A stretch of 64,000 bases of DNA, from the NCBI GenBank assembly GCA_024138025.1, contig JAMXBD010000396.1, positions 78,501 to 142,500 of the forward strand, given 5' to 3'. Both the position numbers and the translations under genes were made by a program. Source of the DNA: Combretum micranthum (Eukaryota > Streptophyta > Magnoliopsida > Myrtales > Combretaceae). The notes under the pieces were generated by a model. That model was given only the letters and a program-made list of their open reading frames with translations. It made no database searches and was not told the DNA's origin. Each line of letters begins with the position of its first letter. Position 1 is the stretch's first letter. This document shows positions 36,215 through 48,461 of the stretch, piece after piece.

Positions 36215-39200
36215 GGCTCCCCCGTTGAAATAACCTTGTCTCAAAGTGAAAATTGGGTAGAGTCGTCAAAACATGACCAAATCCTCCAACTGGTGTCCTC
36301 TGATGGTAACCTAACCACTAAACAAGGATATGAGGAACATGTGTTCCATGTCTCACTATAGTACGAGAATCCAAAATACAAATAGGATCTAAAACAAGAT
36401 TATTGTGAAATACTTAGAGGTAAATCCAGACTAGGTAGTACAGACCCATAAGCTGGCTTTAAACATGAGACATGGAAAATATTATGGATCCTAGAACCCT
36501 CAGGTAGTTGCAAAGCATATGCAACTTGACCTATCCTCTTAGTGATCCGACAAGGACCATAAAACTTCTTGGATAATTTGTGGTAATCACCAGCAATTGA
36601 AGTCTATCTGTAAGGCTGTAATTTCACAAAAACCATGTCCCCTTCGAAAACAACATCACTTCGATGTTTATCAACTTGATTCTTCATTCTTTGCTGAGTT
36701 GATAATAAATGAGTTTTGAGAAGAGATGAAATCTCATCTCGATTTTTCAACTCATAATCAATAGCTTCCAATTTAGAACTCCCCCTTAAATACATAGGTA
36801 CCGTAGGAGGACTACGGCCATAGACAGCTTCAAATGGTGTAGTTCCAACCCCTTCGTGATATGACACATTATAAGGAAATTTAGTCCATGCCAAATAGGA
36901 GACCCATTCATTTGGTCTATCCATGGCATAACTTCGGCGGTACCGTTGCAATACCCTATTCAAAGCTTCGGTTTGGCCATTTGATTGGGGATGGTAGCAC
37001 TACTCATGAAGAGTTTAGTGATACTTGAACGAAATAGCTCCTGCTAGACATAACTCATAAAGATGCTATCTCTATCACTTAATATACTCCTTGGAAAACC
37101 ATGTAACTTTACTACCAGTTGTAAAAACAACTGAGCCACCTTTGTAGCAGTAAAATGAGTGTCCAATGGACCAATGTGACAATACTTGGAAAGTCGATCC
37201 ACTACAACCATCATCACTGTATAGCCCTGAGATTTAGGAAGTCCAATAACAAAATCCATAGATAAATCTTCCCAAATCATCTCTGGCAAAGGCAATGGCT
37301 GCAATAATCCAGCAGGGCGTTGAGTGGAATATTTAGTCTATTGACAAGTAAGACAGCCACGAACAAACAACTTGACATCATGTTTTACTCCAGGCCAATA
37401 AAATTGAGCCACCAGTTTCTGATATGTCTTTCGAATTCCAAAATGTCCAGCAATAGGAATACTATGAAATTCCTCTAAAAGTAATGGAATCAAGGAAGAA
37501 GTAGAACCAAAAAAATTGATGCCTCTTAAATAGTAACTCATTGAACAACGGAGATTCCATTTTAGAGGATCTCCTGCTGCTAATTTCGAAATAATTTTCA
37601 CAAAAGCAGGCAACTCCTTATATTGTTGCTTCAACTTGTCAACAAAAGAAAAATGTGGCATCGAAAAAGCAAGATAACTGAACTCATGTTCTCTTGAAAG
37701 AGCATCAGCCACACATTTTCCTTCCCACTCTTATACTCAATAGAGTAATCATATCCAAGTAATTTGGTCAAGTATTTATGTTGCTCTGAGTTTGAATAAC
37801 TTGAGTTAAAAGCTCTTTCATACTTCTGTGATATGTTCGAATAATAAAATGAGAACCCAACAGATACTGTCTCCACTTTCGTACCGCCTCCACTACTGCA
37901 TATAACTCTCGCACATAAGCTGATGCCTTAACTAAGTGGACAGTCATTTTTTTACTAAAGAAAGCAATTAGCTTGCCTTCTTGTAATAGAACAGATCCAA
38001 TTCCTGTGTCGGATGCATCAATCTCAATGACAAAATGCTTCTTAAAATTTGGCAGAACCAATATAGGAGCCTAACGCAAAGCCTGTTTGAGCTTAATAAA
38101 AGCTTGAGGAGCAGTGTCATCCTAATGAAACCCATCTTTTTTTTAACAAGTCAGTTAATGGACTGGCTAGAGAAGCAAAAGACTTAATAAATCTTCTATA
38201 ATACCCGCCAACCCTAAAAAAGCACGAAGCTGTTTCAAAGAAGTGGGTTCTGGCCATTTTTGTATAGCCATCAACTTATTAGGATCAGGGGAATCCACCC
38301 CCCCCCCCCCCCCCCCCCCTAGCCTGAACCACATGCCCCAAATATTCGATGGAACTCTAACCAAAGACACATTTAGATTTCTTTAAGAACATGGTATGCT
38401 CCTCAAGAATGGACAATACCTTATCCAAATGTGTTACATGTAAATCCAATGTCTCACTATATATTAGTATGTCATCAAAGAAAACGATGACAAATCGTCT
38501 TAAGTGAGGCTTAAAAATATCATTTATAATAGATTGGAAAGTAGCAGGAGCATTACAAAGGCCAAAAGGCATAACCAAAAACTCATAGTGTCCTCCATGA
38601 GTCCGAAAAGCTGTCTTGGCAACATCAGATGGACACATCCGAATCTGATGGTACCTGCACGTAAATCTAGCTTTGAAAAAAATTTAGCATCCTTTAATTC
38701 GTCCAAAAGCTCATCAACAGTAGGGATGGGGTATTCGTCTTTAACAGTACCTTCATTCGGAGCTCTGTAATCAACATAAAACTGCCAACTACCATCCTTT
38801 TTCGATTTCCTCTTTTTGAAAATGAAGATACCGATAGGGCTTGACATTGATAGCCGAAACCCTTTCCTTCAAATGTATCCGATGTTGCACTTCTCTCAAA
38901 GGAGGCAATGATGAGGGTGGCTTAAAAATGTGATTATATTTGCCCAACACTTGTTCAATAAGTGTATTGGTGGCGAATTGCTGTGAAGAATTGTCCACCT
39001 GAGCCTCCAAAGAAAAACATGGAACCACCGAGTCATGTTGGATCAGTCTTCTGAGTTGACTAAAAGAAATCTTACCACCCGGTTTAGACTAAGAACCATG
39101 TCATACCACGGAATGACCTTGATGCAAGAACTGCATTGTTAAAGTGCTATACTCAATAGTTACAGGCCCTAAAGGCTCCAACCAATCCACTCCTAACACC

Positions 39201-40512
39201 ACATCCGACCCTTGTATAGGTAATACATACAAATTGACCAGAAAATCCAAACCCTGAATGTCCAACAAAACATCTTTGCACACACTATCACAATACAACT
39301 TTTAACCATTACCTATGACAACTGGAAATTGTTCGGTTGGACAAATAGGTAATCCCACTTGACTAGCTATCCTAGTCTGAATAAAATTGTGGGTACTACC
39401 CCAATCCACCAACACTGTCAATAGCTTCTGATTAACCTACCTCGAAAAACGTAAAGTTTTAGGAACATGAATTCCACTAGGAGCATGATAACTAATGGCA
39501 CATGAGTCATCCTCATGTACTGTATACACGTCATCCATTCCAGCTACACCCTCAGTTTCGTCTTCCACATCATCAGATGAGATCATTAATAAGAAAAACT
39601 TAGATTTACATTTATGATTCCTGTGAAATTTCCCATCACAGTTAAAACATAAATCTTTCTCCCGATGTGTTTGCATTTCTTTAGGAGTAAGTTTCTTAAT
39701 AAGAATGGAATTATATGATTTAGATATGCCAGAAGTAGAGTTAGAAGGTTTAGAGAATTGTAAAGTACCAGTATGAGGGGAAGAGACAGGAGGCTAAAAA
39801 ATATGTGGTCTATATTGCTTTGCTTGATCATTCAACTTATCCTCATGCATTCGAGCTAACCATATAGCCTCCACCATATCTTTCGGACGATCTAGTTGAA
39901 GTTCTCGTTTTATTGCCAACTTTAAGCCCAAAATAAAACAACTGAGCAAAAAGGCATCCGAAAGCCCTTCAGTCCGATTTACCAAGGCCCCAAACTGGGA
40001 TTGGTACAATGTGACTGTGGAAGTTTGTATCAGCTTTGACAATAATTCATGAACATTCTCATATGGTGATGGACCAAACGATATGTCAATGCTTCGATGA
40101 ACTTTTTCCAAAAACTCAATTGTTTGTTCCTGAACATCCACTTAAACCATTCACGAGCTGCCCCTTCGAACGTAAAAGAACAAATAGTCATTCGTTGTTC
40201 TTCATGCACAGCATGAAATTCGAAAAACTGCTCCACTTGAAATATCCATCCCAAAACATCCTCCCCAGCGAATTTGGGAATTTCTAACTTGATTCCTTTA
40301 AGAAAAGAATCAGTAAAGGAAGATCCAAGTCTAGAAGATGATGAATCATTAAGATTCTGATTTCCTGGTGAATGCCGTTCCACATTGTGACCGGATTCCA
40401 ACTTTTCAATTCTAGAGGTAAGTAAACCCAAACTTTCTTGGATTGCAAGCAATGATTTTTTTACAAAATATGAGTCTGACTGTTGAATATTGCTGCGAGT
40501 TTCAGGAGCCAT
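36215..40512 (-). pseudogene. gag-pol of the chromovirus, broken
   Basis: Minus-strand reading starts at ATG 40,512 (MAPETRS). Gag is interrupted by a frameshift near 40,140 and a stop near 39,794. A CCHC zinc knuckle (CFNC...H...C) lies at about 39,608-39,649. The aspartic protease motif at 39,398-39,406 reads D-W-G in place of D-S-G, and VVLGVDWL follows. RT carries FFDD (38,471-38,482) and KLDLRAG. RNase H follows near 37,770-38,060 (IDASD). The integrase HHCC finger ends CLTC near 37,340 and the core [10 protein letters not shown] is near 37,250. A chromodomain-like end is readable with a stop at about 36,230-36,330. A 22-base poly-C run at 38,298-38,319 disrupts the RT/RNase H linker. 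Many in-frame stops make it non-functional. Confidence 0.9.
38298..38319. repeat. 22-base poly-C tract in the gypsy pol
   Basis: A pure C run (G on the coding strand) falls in the segment that normally joins RT and RNase H. It is the longest C/G homopolymer noticed in the window and shifts the reading frame. Expansion by slippage or an assembly artefact are both possible. Confidence 0.95.
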
Positions 40513-40527
40513 AACGAGAGCACCAAA
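40513..40527 (-). other. Primer-binding region of the gypsy element
   Basis: Between the 5' LTR and the gag ATG there are only 15 bases, TTTGGTGCTCTCGTT on the minus strand. The usual initiator-Met primer site (TGGTATCAGAGC) is absent. TGGTGCTCTCG may pair with another tRNA 3' end and would overlap or touch the gag start. Which tRNA is not known from the sequence. Confidence 0.4.
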
Positions 40528-41034
40528 TGATAGGGCCCACTTGTATTAACCTAACATGACTCTCTCTCAAATGCCTCCTCACACTCTCTCTTTCACGCCT
40601 CCAAACCCTAGATATGTTCCTCTCTCTCTCTCTCGTATCTCTTTCTCTTCTCTCTGTGAACTGTCTTAACGATGCTGAACTAATGTTTCTCTAATCTGTT
40701 GTAGGTAGAGAGTGTATGATAGCCATGGCTGTTTGGGTCGCCAGAAACTCCTAGACACTTTGTCTACTTCAGGGAAGAAATCGATATCCCTTTTCATTCA
40801 TCTTTCTATATTTATACATTCCTCTATGTACTTGTTCAGATCTGTAATATTGTTTAAATCTAGTTACATATCTAGTTGTAACTACTCTATTCTGTTACAT
40901 GAGTTGTAACTATTCTATTTTGTTACATGCATTTAATAAGAAACTGTTAATTTATTGTGGAATAGTTGTCGAGCCATCTTGGCTTCCTTCTATTTCTTGC
41001 TGTATGTTGAAACTGGTGAATCTGGGTTGTACCA
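40528..41034 (-). repeat. 5' LTR of the gypsy element (right copy)
   Basis: 507 bp, starting TGATAGGG and ending TGTACCA on the plus strand. It is similar to the left LTR but has indels and substitutions, so the insertion is not very recent. Confidence 0.92.
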
Positions 41035-41039
41035 GTTTC

Positions 41040-42043
41040 CTAGATAAGATTTTAGTAAATCAAAAAAATAAGAATAGTTGTAGACAAAATAAAGATGTTA
41101 TTTTTGGACCCATATATACAGATTAAGGAAAAACAATCATTTTTTCCAAAAAAAAATTACATAATTAATCTAAAAAATAGACACCTTGAACTCAAGAGAT
41201 GAGATTTTAAGTGGCCAACGTCGCCTCTTGAAGAGACAATGATAAGATTGACCTTGTCTCTTTAAAAGATTAAGTTTATTTACGATAGTAAATTCGTTTC
41301 TTGAAAAGATGAGGTCAAGAGATGAGTTTAATTTGTCTAAAATTAAGATTATTTTTATTCTAATGGTATTTTTGTAATTTAAAAAATATAAATAGTATTT
41401 TCCTTTTCCCCATATGTACACTTATTCCTTTTTCATCAAGTTTGTCAATATAATAACCATTCCTTAATTTAATTATTTAATAGGAAAATAAAAGAATGTA
41501 TAAAGATTATACAAAGCTAATGATCTTCCACAGGAAAAAAAAAAAAAAAAAAGCTAATGATCATGGACCCTTGTCAATGGCCAAAAGTGAGAAACTTTCA
41601 ACTTATGCGGTACACTTAGGAACTTTTATGGTCCCCCTAGTGGAACCTTCCAGCTAGCAATCTTTTCAATTATTAAAAAAAAATATATATATATATATAT
41701 AATTAATAATATTAAGTATTTTTAGTGCTGCATCTCATTGGGAAATTGTTAAAACCATTTAAAGACCGTCAAGGGAAAAAAAATGAAGCTATAGAACTAT
41801 CTATACAGTTCTATCTTTTATAATCTGGTTTTTTAGACTATCATTATAAATCATTCAATCATTACAATAAATATGATAATAAATATATTAAATATTTTAA
41901 TAATATAATTATTATTGAATATAGAATGTCTATAAATAATTTATCATACCCATAGAATTTTCCCTTATGTTCGGAATTTCTATGGTCTAAACAATCAGAG
42001 TTAGAAGGATGAACTCTTTTTTTTTTAAACTAAATGCATATGT
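41040..42043. other. Block B, 5' distal flank of C2 gene 2
   Basis: Non-coding sequence parallel to block A 29,010-30,012. It includes a diverged set of CTCGTCTCTT palindromes near 41,185-41,310 and an AT run near 41,680-41,700. Confidence 0.6.
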
Positions 42044-45000
42044 ATAAGTGTAAACCCCTAAATTTTCGAATCGGTTTAGCACAAAACCATAACCGGAAGT
42101 CAAAACGAAACCCTGAAGGTCAACAAAACCCTAGTTTACCATATCCATCTAGATCCGGCATTGCCGTTTTCTTTGGCCCGGAAAAACGAAGTTGGGATAA
42201 TTAGCTAGAATAGTTCGTAATAACCATAGGTTTTATAAAAGTTTCAGTTTCGCGAAATTCGGTGTCCTTCGAACCCGATCGGACACAGTTCTCGAAAAAA
42301 CGTGTCGGAAGCCCGAATAGTAAAAATATTCCGAATACACCGTTAGACTCGTAAAATATAAGTTTTCCAAAAATATCAGTTTCGTAATTTTTCGGTAAGT
42401 AAAAATAACAGATATAGCTATTATACGCGTATTTTCTTACTACCGTACTTTAATTGTTATATCTACTTTACATTACACTATTCATTACTATTCTACACAC
42501 TATTCTTTTATCTCTACTTTTCTTACACCTATTCTTACACTCTACATAACCTATAATCTTAACTTTTTACCTTTCCAAACTTTAATCACATCTACTTTAC
42601 AAATTACATCTTTCATTTATCAAAAAGTCACAAAATTAAATCACTTCTCCCCCTCTACTAAAGTGGCCGGCGCCCCCTCTCTCTCTCCATTCACAATTTT
42701 GTTTCAATTTTTAATTATTTTAATCACACAAAAATCACTCCTCAAAATCCTATAAATACCCCCCTTCTCTTTCACTTCTTTCACACATTCACTACCCACA
42801 AATTCATACCAAAACTCTCTCAATTTCCCTCTCAAAGCTCTCTCAAATTACTATCTCAAAACTCTCTCAAAATAATTCCCACCACAACTTCCACCAACAA
42901 CAAAAACCCATAACCACATACCCATATCAAAATCTTCTTTAGGTAACCCCTTTATAGTTCTTTCTTCTTCTTCAATGTCATGTAACTTTACATGACCATA
43001 GTGTGAGTTTCCAAAATACTACAAGTTGTGGAAAACTACATTATGTTCATGTATTGTTCTTGTTCATGCCAATCCATTTATGTTTATGTTGATTTATTAT
43101 TGTTTATATATCTATACATATTCCTTAGAGCATATAAGCTCACTTGCAATTGATTTATTTCATGCAAAGCAATTTATTTACTTTTCCATTGCAATTTATT
43201 TATTTATTCCTTGTTGAAATAAGATAGTCTCTAGTCTTAGACTTATCCTCATCAAGTCAAAACAAGCTTTTTCTTCTTTCATTTTATTTCATTATGGGAC
43301 TAGTTTATTCTTATCCCGGGAACCTTGAAAAAGCTAAGACTCCAATACTTGACTTTATTATTTATGCTTATGTTATTTTATTTATTCTCATAATCATGTT
43401 CATTTAGATTGTTGTCCAAAAGTTTTATTTTCTAAAGATAATTAAATAAAAAAAAAGGCTTTTGTCACTTAGGATTAAGTTTATGTGAAACATAAAAATA
43501 TAGGATAACGAAAATAAATTCATTTTCAAATTACCAAAAGGAATTCACTATGAATTTAGAAACTATTTTTACTTAAAAAGCTACGTTAAATCTTTGTTAC
43601 TCTACCTATTTGTTTTTTAAAAGAAAATATCTTTTTGGCAAAACGGTTCTTTTCATAAAGAAAAAAGATGGAAGACTAAGGAATTTTTTAAACAGACCTT
43701 GTAAACAAATAGGCAAAGAAAATTTATGGTTTGAAAAATAATAAAGTTATTTTCTTTTCAATTACAAAAAGAAGTTAATAAGATTATAAAAATTAGTTTT
43801 TCTACAAAAGTCCTTAATTGCTCCCAATTGTTTTTATGAAGAAAAACAAATTTTTATACGTGGATGATTATTTTTGAAAATGAGAAAAAGAATGAGAAGT
43901 ATCAAGTAAGGAATTTTTACAAACAAGTAAACAAAGGAATTTTACAGAAAAATTAAAGAATAACATATTTCCTAAAACTTCAAATATAGTATTATTAATG
44001 TAACTTAGAAATAGAAAAATTTATTTTCAAAGTTACTTAGAAAGAAATAAATAAAACAACATAAAACGTTTTTAGAAAACAAAGAAACAAGGTATTCATT
44101 TCAAAGAAATTTACAAAAACAATTTCCGAAAAGCTTCAAAGACATTGTTTTACCTAAGAAAAATAATTTGGACAACAAGACACTTGAGCATGCTTAAATA
44201 TGAGTTATATAGTTATAAAAAGAGAATTTTTCAACTATATAGATAACTAAGTATTTATCAAACAAATTTTGATTTCTTGAACCAAAGTTGTTTTTACTTG
44301 GAAATCCGTGGTGAATTTTGTCACCACTTTTTCGGAGCCTATATGGCTTTGTTTGTGGGAAATAATTTTAGAAATGGGTAGATCTTTTCGAGTAGATAGA
44401 AATCGGTATATTATATGCGCGATTCCGAGTTAAAATGACCAAGTTATGGCCATTTTAAGTTGGAACATTCTTCTATACGAACTTTAACGTTCTTTGACAT
44501 TGTTTTGTCAAAATTCAAGAAAATCTTCAAGAAAAACTCATTGTGGGTATTTTCTTTGGTTAGGTGACCCCGAGGAAGGATTTCTTCACCCGAGAACTAT
44601 TACGATTAAGTGGAGTGTGTGAACGACTCATCCGCTTAGAGGAATAGACGACAATGGCATCGTGAGTTTATTTCCATTAAATGCTACACTTGTTGTGCTT
44701 GTAAATTAGTTGCACTAGAGTTAGGAAAAGATAAACCGATATGCATGTAAAATAATTCCTTGAAAGAATTCTAAGAATATCGAAGCCCGAATTGTTCTAA
44801 GTGATTGTTTTAGTTTAATATTGATTTGTGTGAAATTCCTTGATCGCCATAAAGTTGAAAATAATTATGTTATGACTTTATAAATTAATGAACTCATGCA
44901 TACCACGAAGTGAGTCACATTGCATGGTTGGGTTATTATCCTTGGGTGAGAAGGATAGTAAGCTCATGTCGAAAGCAACACTTGGCGGAAGATCCGAAAG

Positions 45001-45736
45001 CGATTGCTTGGCGGCTTAATGGAATATGCTTGGCGGTTGATCCGAAAGCAAGGTCAAATCAAGTAGATTCGGAATACTTGGCGATGAGTGCTCGCAAGTT
45101 TAAAAGTTTTTAATGAATGCTTGGCGATGAGTGCTCGCAAGCTTAAATTTTCTATTTAAAACTACTTGTTTTGAGTATCACCAAACCCCGAATGGAGGGC
45201 GTAAATCCATTCAACATATAGTTCCCGGAAAGCTATATGATTGTTTGCCCACGTGTTTGATGCATTACATATGTGTGATTAACCAACTTGTTTGAATCTT
45301 GTTACAAGAAGTTATTTATGGAAATAGTTCTCACTAAGCCTATTAGCTTATACCCCGATAGCTATCTTTTGCAGTTCCCGTACTTATGGTTAAGGCCACG
45401 TGGACCATGCGGGCAGGTAATCCCTTTTGAACATTAGAAATCTGAATAAAGTATAGCTTAGTATTAGCATGTTAATAGATTGTAATTTAGGGAGTTGTCC
45501 CTAAGTTTGTAAAGTTTATGCCATGGACAAATAATTATTGTGATTCTCTTTTCTTAATATGTTTTTATATCTCCTTAAACTTCATTATTCCACATATGGT
45601 CCTCTAAAATTGTGAAAGTAAGCCTTACACTTAATATAAAAGCTTTTGAAAATGACTAAGATTGTCATACTTAAGCTTTAATATTGAGTGTGGCGGACTA
45701 TCACGTTTAGGGTACCCATCGGGGCGTGACAATAAG
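42044..45736. mobile_element. 3.7-kb solo LTR
   Basis: The element 42,049-45,731 begins TGTAAACCCC and ends GGGGCGTGACA, with ATAAG target-site duplications at 42,044-42,048 and 45,732-45,736. Block A has the empty site near 30,012 (GTATAAATGTTCAG). No internal gag-pol or second LTR is present, so this is a solo LTR of a long-LTR Ty3/gypsy-type element. It resembles Tekay/Del-like LTRs in end sequence and size, but that placement is inference. A TATA box in plus orientation (CCTATAAATACC near 42,750) followed by a long CA/CT-rich leader marks a plausible LTR promoter. Short direct repeats (GCTTGGCG..., GATGAGTGCTCGCAAG) lie near 44,980-45,145. Confidence 0.88.
42748..42760 (+). promoter_or_regulatory. 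LTR TATA box
   Basis: CCTATAAATACCCCC within the solo LTR precedes a pyrimidine- and A-rich leader. It suggests that the parent element was transcribed on the plus strand and that the solo LTR might still drive rightward transcription toward gene 2, about 4 kb away. Confidence 0.5.
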
Positions 45737-46254
45737 TGTTCAGAAGTTACCACCAAATCATATATAAATGCATTACAACAGAAATAGTTAGTTTTTTAAT
45801 TTCTTTTTTTAATAGATAATTTTACTAACCTTTACTTGTTACTTATTCATACAAATACAAGCTGGGGTGAACAATATGTTTCAGGACTTTTCAAAAAGAA
45901 ATTACTTAAATATAAATCAAATAAAAATAATTATCAAAATTCATTACAAAATTACATTTATAAGACGAGATATAAGGTTTAGAACATATAACATGTATAG
46001 GATGGAATATAAAATTTATATACCGTACAAAAATCACGTTTAGAAAATGGGATAACGGAATATATGTTTATTTATAAAATAAGACATGTTTGTGTATATC
46101 ACACATATAACAAGCGATATAAAATTGAAAATGCACTGGTCGTATATCCTATTTAATACGTCTGATTTTGAATTATTTTGCTAATTAATCTTAATCAAAC
46201 ATTATTTAAATAAACTTAGAAATAATTTCTACAGGTTGCATGTAAGTATCGGAA

Positions 46255-46530
46255 CGAGATTGGAACCCGCGTAACACGCGCCGCCGCAGTGTGTCAACAT
46301 GAGCCATTGGGTCGAGTCCCTTTCCCTCAACAAATGCTGTGGACTGCCGTGTTTATTAGTTATTAGTATTTACCTCGTCCTGGACTCCTGGTCTCTTGGA
46401 AAAGTCAAACGTTACGCTGTTTCTCTGTTTTATTACCGAAGTCAAAACGTCAGCACTGAAACAACCACTGTCCTTCTCTCCCCTTTCTTGCTGCCTTCCT
46501 TCCAAAACTAACAAAACCTTTAAATTCCCT
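46255..46530 (+). promoter_or_regulatory. Promoter of C2 gene 2
   Basis: Parallel to the gene 1 promoter: CACGCG core near 46,275, AGTCAA near 46,403 and 46,440, a CT-rich tract, then the TATA-like CCTTTAAATTC at about 46,517-46,527. The GGTCAA seen in genes 1, 3 and 4 is changed to GGTCGA here. Confidence 0.5.
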
Positions 46531-46751
46531 CCCCCCCTCATTCCATTCCATCCTCCCATACCACATTCAATTATTAAACTTACCACATACAAACTTTTCT
46601 GAGTTCTAAAATCGCAGCTTCACCACTATTACTACTAACCAATTGAAATCAGCGCTCGGTGCCTGCTTTTTCCTTTGTGTCTGTATATCTATCTATCTAT
46701 CTATCTATCGATTTTATAAGTAAACCAGACTTTTTATACGATATCGAAATC

Positions 46752-47282
46752 ATGTGGCGTGTGACTATTAGCTCGATTTATAGTGAAGACCTTAGCATCC
46801 TTAAAAAACCATTAAAACACAACACCCCATTATTCCTAACAATCAAAACTGACTCTAAACAGTACACAGCAAAAGTAGAATCCTCAAATAACCAAAGCAA
46901 GTACAAGTACGATGAAAACATTGCTCTAGAGTTACCTCCACATTTGAATTTCGTCACCCTAGAAGTCCATGCCGGCAGTAACAGAAGAAAGCTTGTCGGG
47001 ACGGTCATGGTTCCGGTCTTCGACATGGTTGCTCAGATTCCGGGGAACCATGCCCAGTTTTTGAGCTACAGGTTGAGGGATGTTAAAGGAGATAAGAATG
47101 GAATTATTAATTTCTCTGTTAAAATGAATGAAGCTTGGTCTTCAGCTCCGGTGGGGTACGCTGGTGGATGTGCAGTATCAAGGACGACAGAATGGGAATT
47201 TCCCGCCTTGCAGGAGAAGGTTGCCGGCGGTGTGGTAACGGGAACTCCAATTTGGCATCACATGCGTCCAATCAAATGTTGA
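46752..47282 (+). CDS. SRC2-like C2-domain protein, gene 2
   Basis: Intact 176-aa, single-exon paralogue of gene 1 with the same C2 layout (LFLTIKTDSKQY, LELPPHLNF, LVGTVMVPV, SYRLRDVKGDKNGIINFS). The frame is open from an earlier ATG at 46,659, but that stretch (including a CTAT microsatellite) is the 5' leader in the other copies. The ATG of MWRVTISS at 46,752 is therefore the better start. Distinct changes are IYSED for IYGEN, NRRKL for NRTKL, VPVFDMVAQIPG, WEFPAL and HHMRPIKC. It is the gene nearest the solo LTR. The function is presumably stress-related membrane or protein interaction, as for the SRC2/BAP family; no direct evidence lies in the sequence. Confidence 0.75.
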   Translation: MWRVTISSIYSEDLSILKKPLKHNTPLFLTIKTDSKQYTAKVESSNNQSKYKYDENIALELPPHLNFVTLEVHAGSNRRKLVGTVMVPVFDMVAQIPGNHAQFLSYRLRDVKGDKNGIINFSVKMNEAWSSAPVGYAGGCAVSRTTEWEFPALQEKVAGGVVTGTPIWHHMRPIKC

Positions 47283-48089
47283 AAAATTGAAATATTACTT
47301 GGGGCAGAACAAGTCTTCCTTTTTTTTTTTTTTTTTCTTCTTTTTATAAAAATTTTTAGATGAGTATAAACACTGCTGCCGATTCCTCTAAAACAAACTT
47401 CACTTCAGGAAAAGAAGAATTATAAAAAATATCAAATCGGTTTCCTACATCACAACTTAGTATGGGAAAAAAATTATTGGATATTACATACCACATATTT
47501 TTATTTTTTATGTGTATAACTAATTGTTCGTTTTGATGTAAACAAGAGTTGTAACCGAAATCACTTGTTAAGGGGGAAATCTTGATGTGTTTTGCTGTGT
47601 CAAACGACAAAAGATTGTGTTTAGTTTTCTGTGATATGAAATTTCAAGGGATGAGGTTTTTTTTTGAGCTTAAAGGGAATGTTCATAGGAAAATTATCGT
47701 CCGCAATGACTGGTTCTGTTGTTAATAGCTCAATTTTATACTGCACAGTGGTCGTATTGCGAAAGTATTTAATATATTAATTGCTATATACTTTTTAATG
47801 GTGAGATGATTGATTAGATGGATGATCAACATATTAGTACAAATTTTTTACGTTTAAATTATTTTAAGAAAATTAGGATGACTAATCGATAGAAATTTTT
47901 CATAGGTAACATTTCTTTTAACTATTCATGAACGCAATTAAAACATGTGGCGTATAATCTCAAATGGGTAAGGTGTTCACAAGTCAAGAAAAAATTGAGA
48001 TTTTTTGGTATGTAGATGAAATTAATTTGGCAAAACTCTAAAATGGATTATATTCATCTTATTATATCTGATGGCATATCTCTATATCA

Positions 48090-48122
<33 letters not shown>

Positions 48123-48460
48123 GTGATACCACTCTAAACTCTCGTGATTATTATTATTAAGATTCCGATCCAATCATAGAATCATCTACTTATTAATTTT
48201 TACAGGGTTCATTTATTTTTTATATTCTGATAATTTTGATATCATATGTTTATTATTTTTAAATAGATGTTTATCAAGAAACAAAAATCAATAAAAAACT
48301 GATAGTTTTACTTATAAACAAACCAAACAGATATGATACAAAATGGTACAGGTAATTTACATGTAGAGGGTTTGTTTGGATGGTCTATTTTTTATTTGTA
48401 TCGATATCTATATTGAAATTATATATAAATATATCTTATTTATATTTATCATTTATCTAT
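47283..48460. other. 3' flank of C2 gene 2
   Basis: Non-coding and parallel to the flank of gene 1. A (TAA)n microsatellite of about 11 units lies at 48,088-48,121, where block A has only an A run, so it expanded after the duplication. Confidence 0.6.
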
Positions 48461-48461
48461 A

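Larger units (their letters stand above)
35723..41039 (-). mobile_element. Ty3/gypsy chromovirus, full-length but decayed
   Basis: The element lies in minus orientation at 35,728-41,034, between GTTTC target-site duplications (35,723-35,727 and 41,035-41,039). The unoccupied site is preserved in block A near 28,988 (ATGTTATGTTTCCTAGATAAG-like), confirming the 5-bp duplication and the exact ends. LTRs flank gag-pol with the order PR-RT-RNase H-INT, as in Ty3/gypsy, and a chromodomain-like tail. Several stops and frameshifts break the polyprotein, so it is not autonomous. Confidence 0.93.

Noticed and set aside
35728..41034. Endogenous plant pararetrovirus
   Set aside because: Paired LTRs, an integrase with HHCC finger and 5-bp target duplications identify a Ty3/gypsy retrotransposon.
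44910..45113. 67-residue frame with repeated AxDPKA words
   Set aside because: It lies inside the solo LTR and simply translates short DNA direct repeats.
46659..46751. N-terminal extension of C2 gene 2 from an upstream in-frame ATG
   Set aside because: The segment is a CTAT microsatellite leader and is untranslated in the other three paralogues; the conserved ATG is at 46,752.
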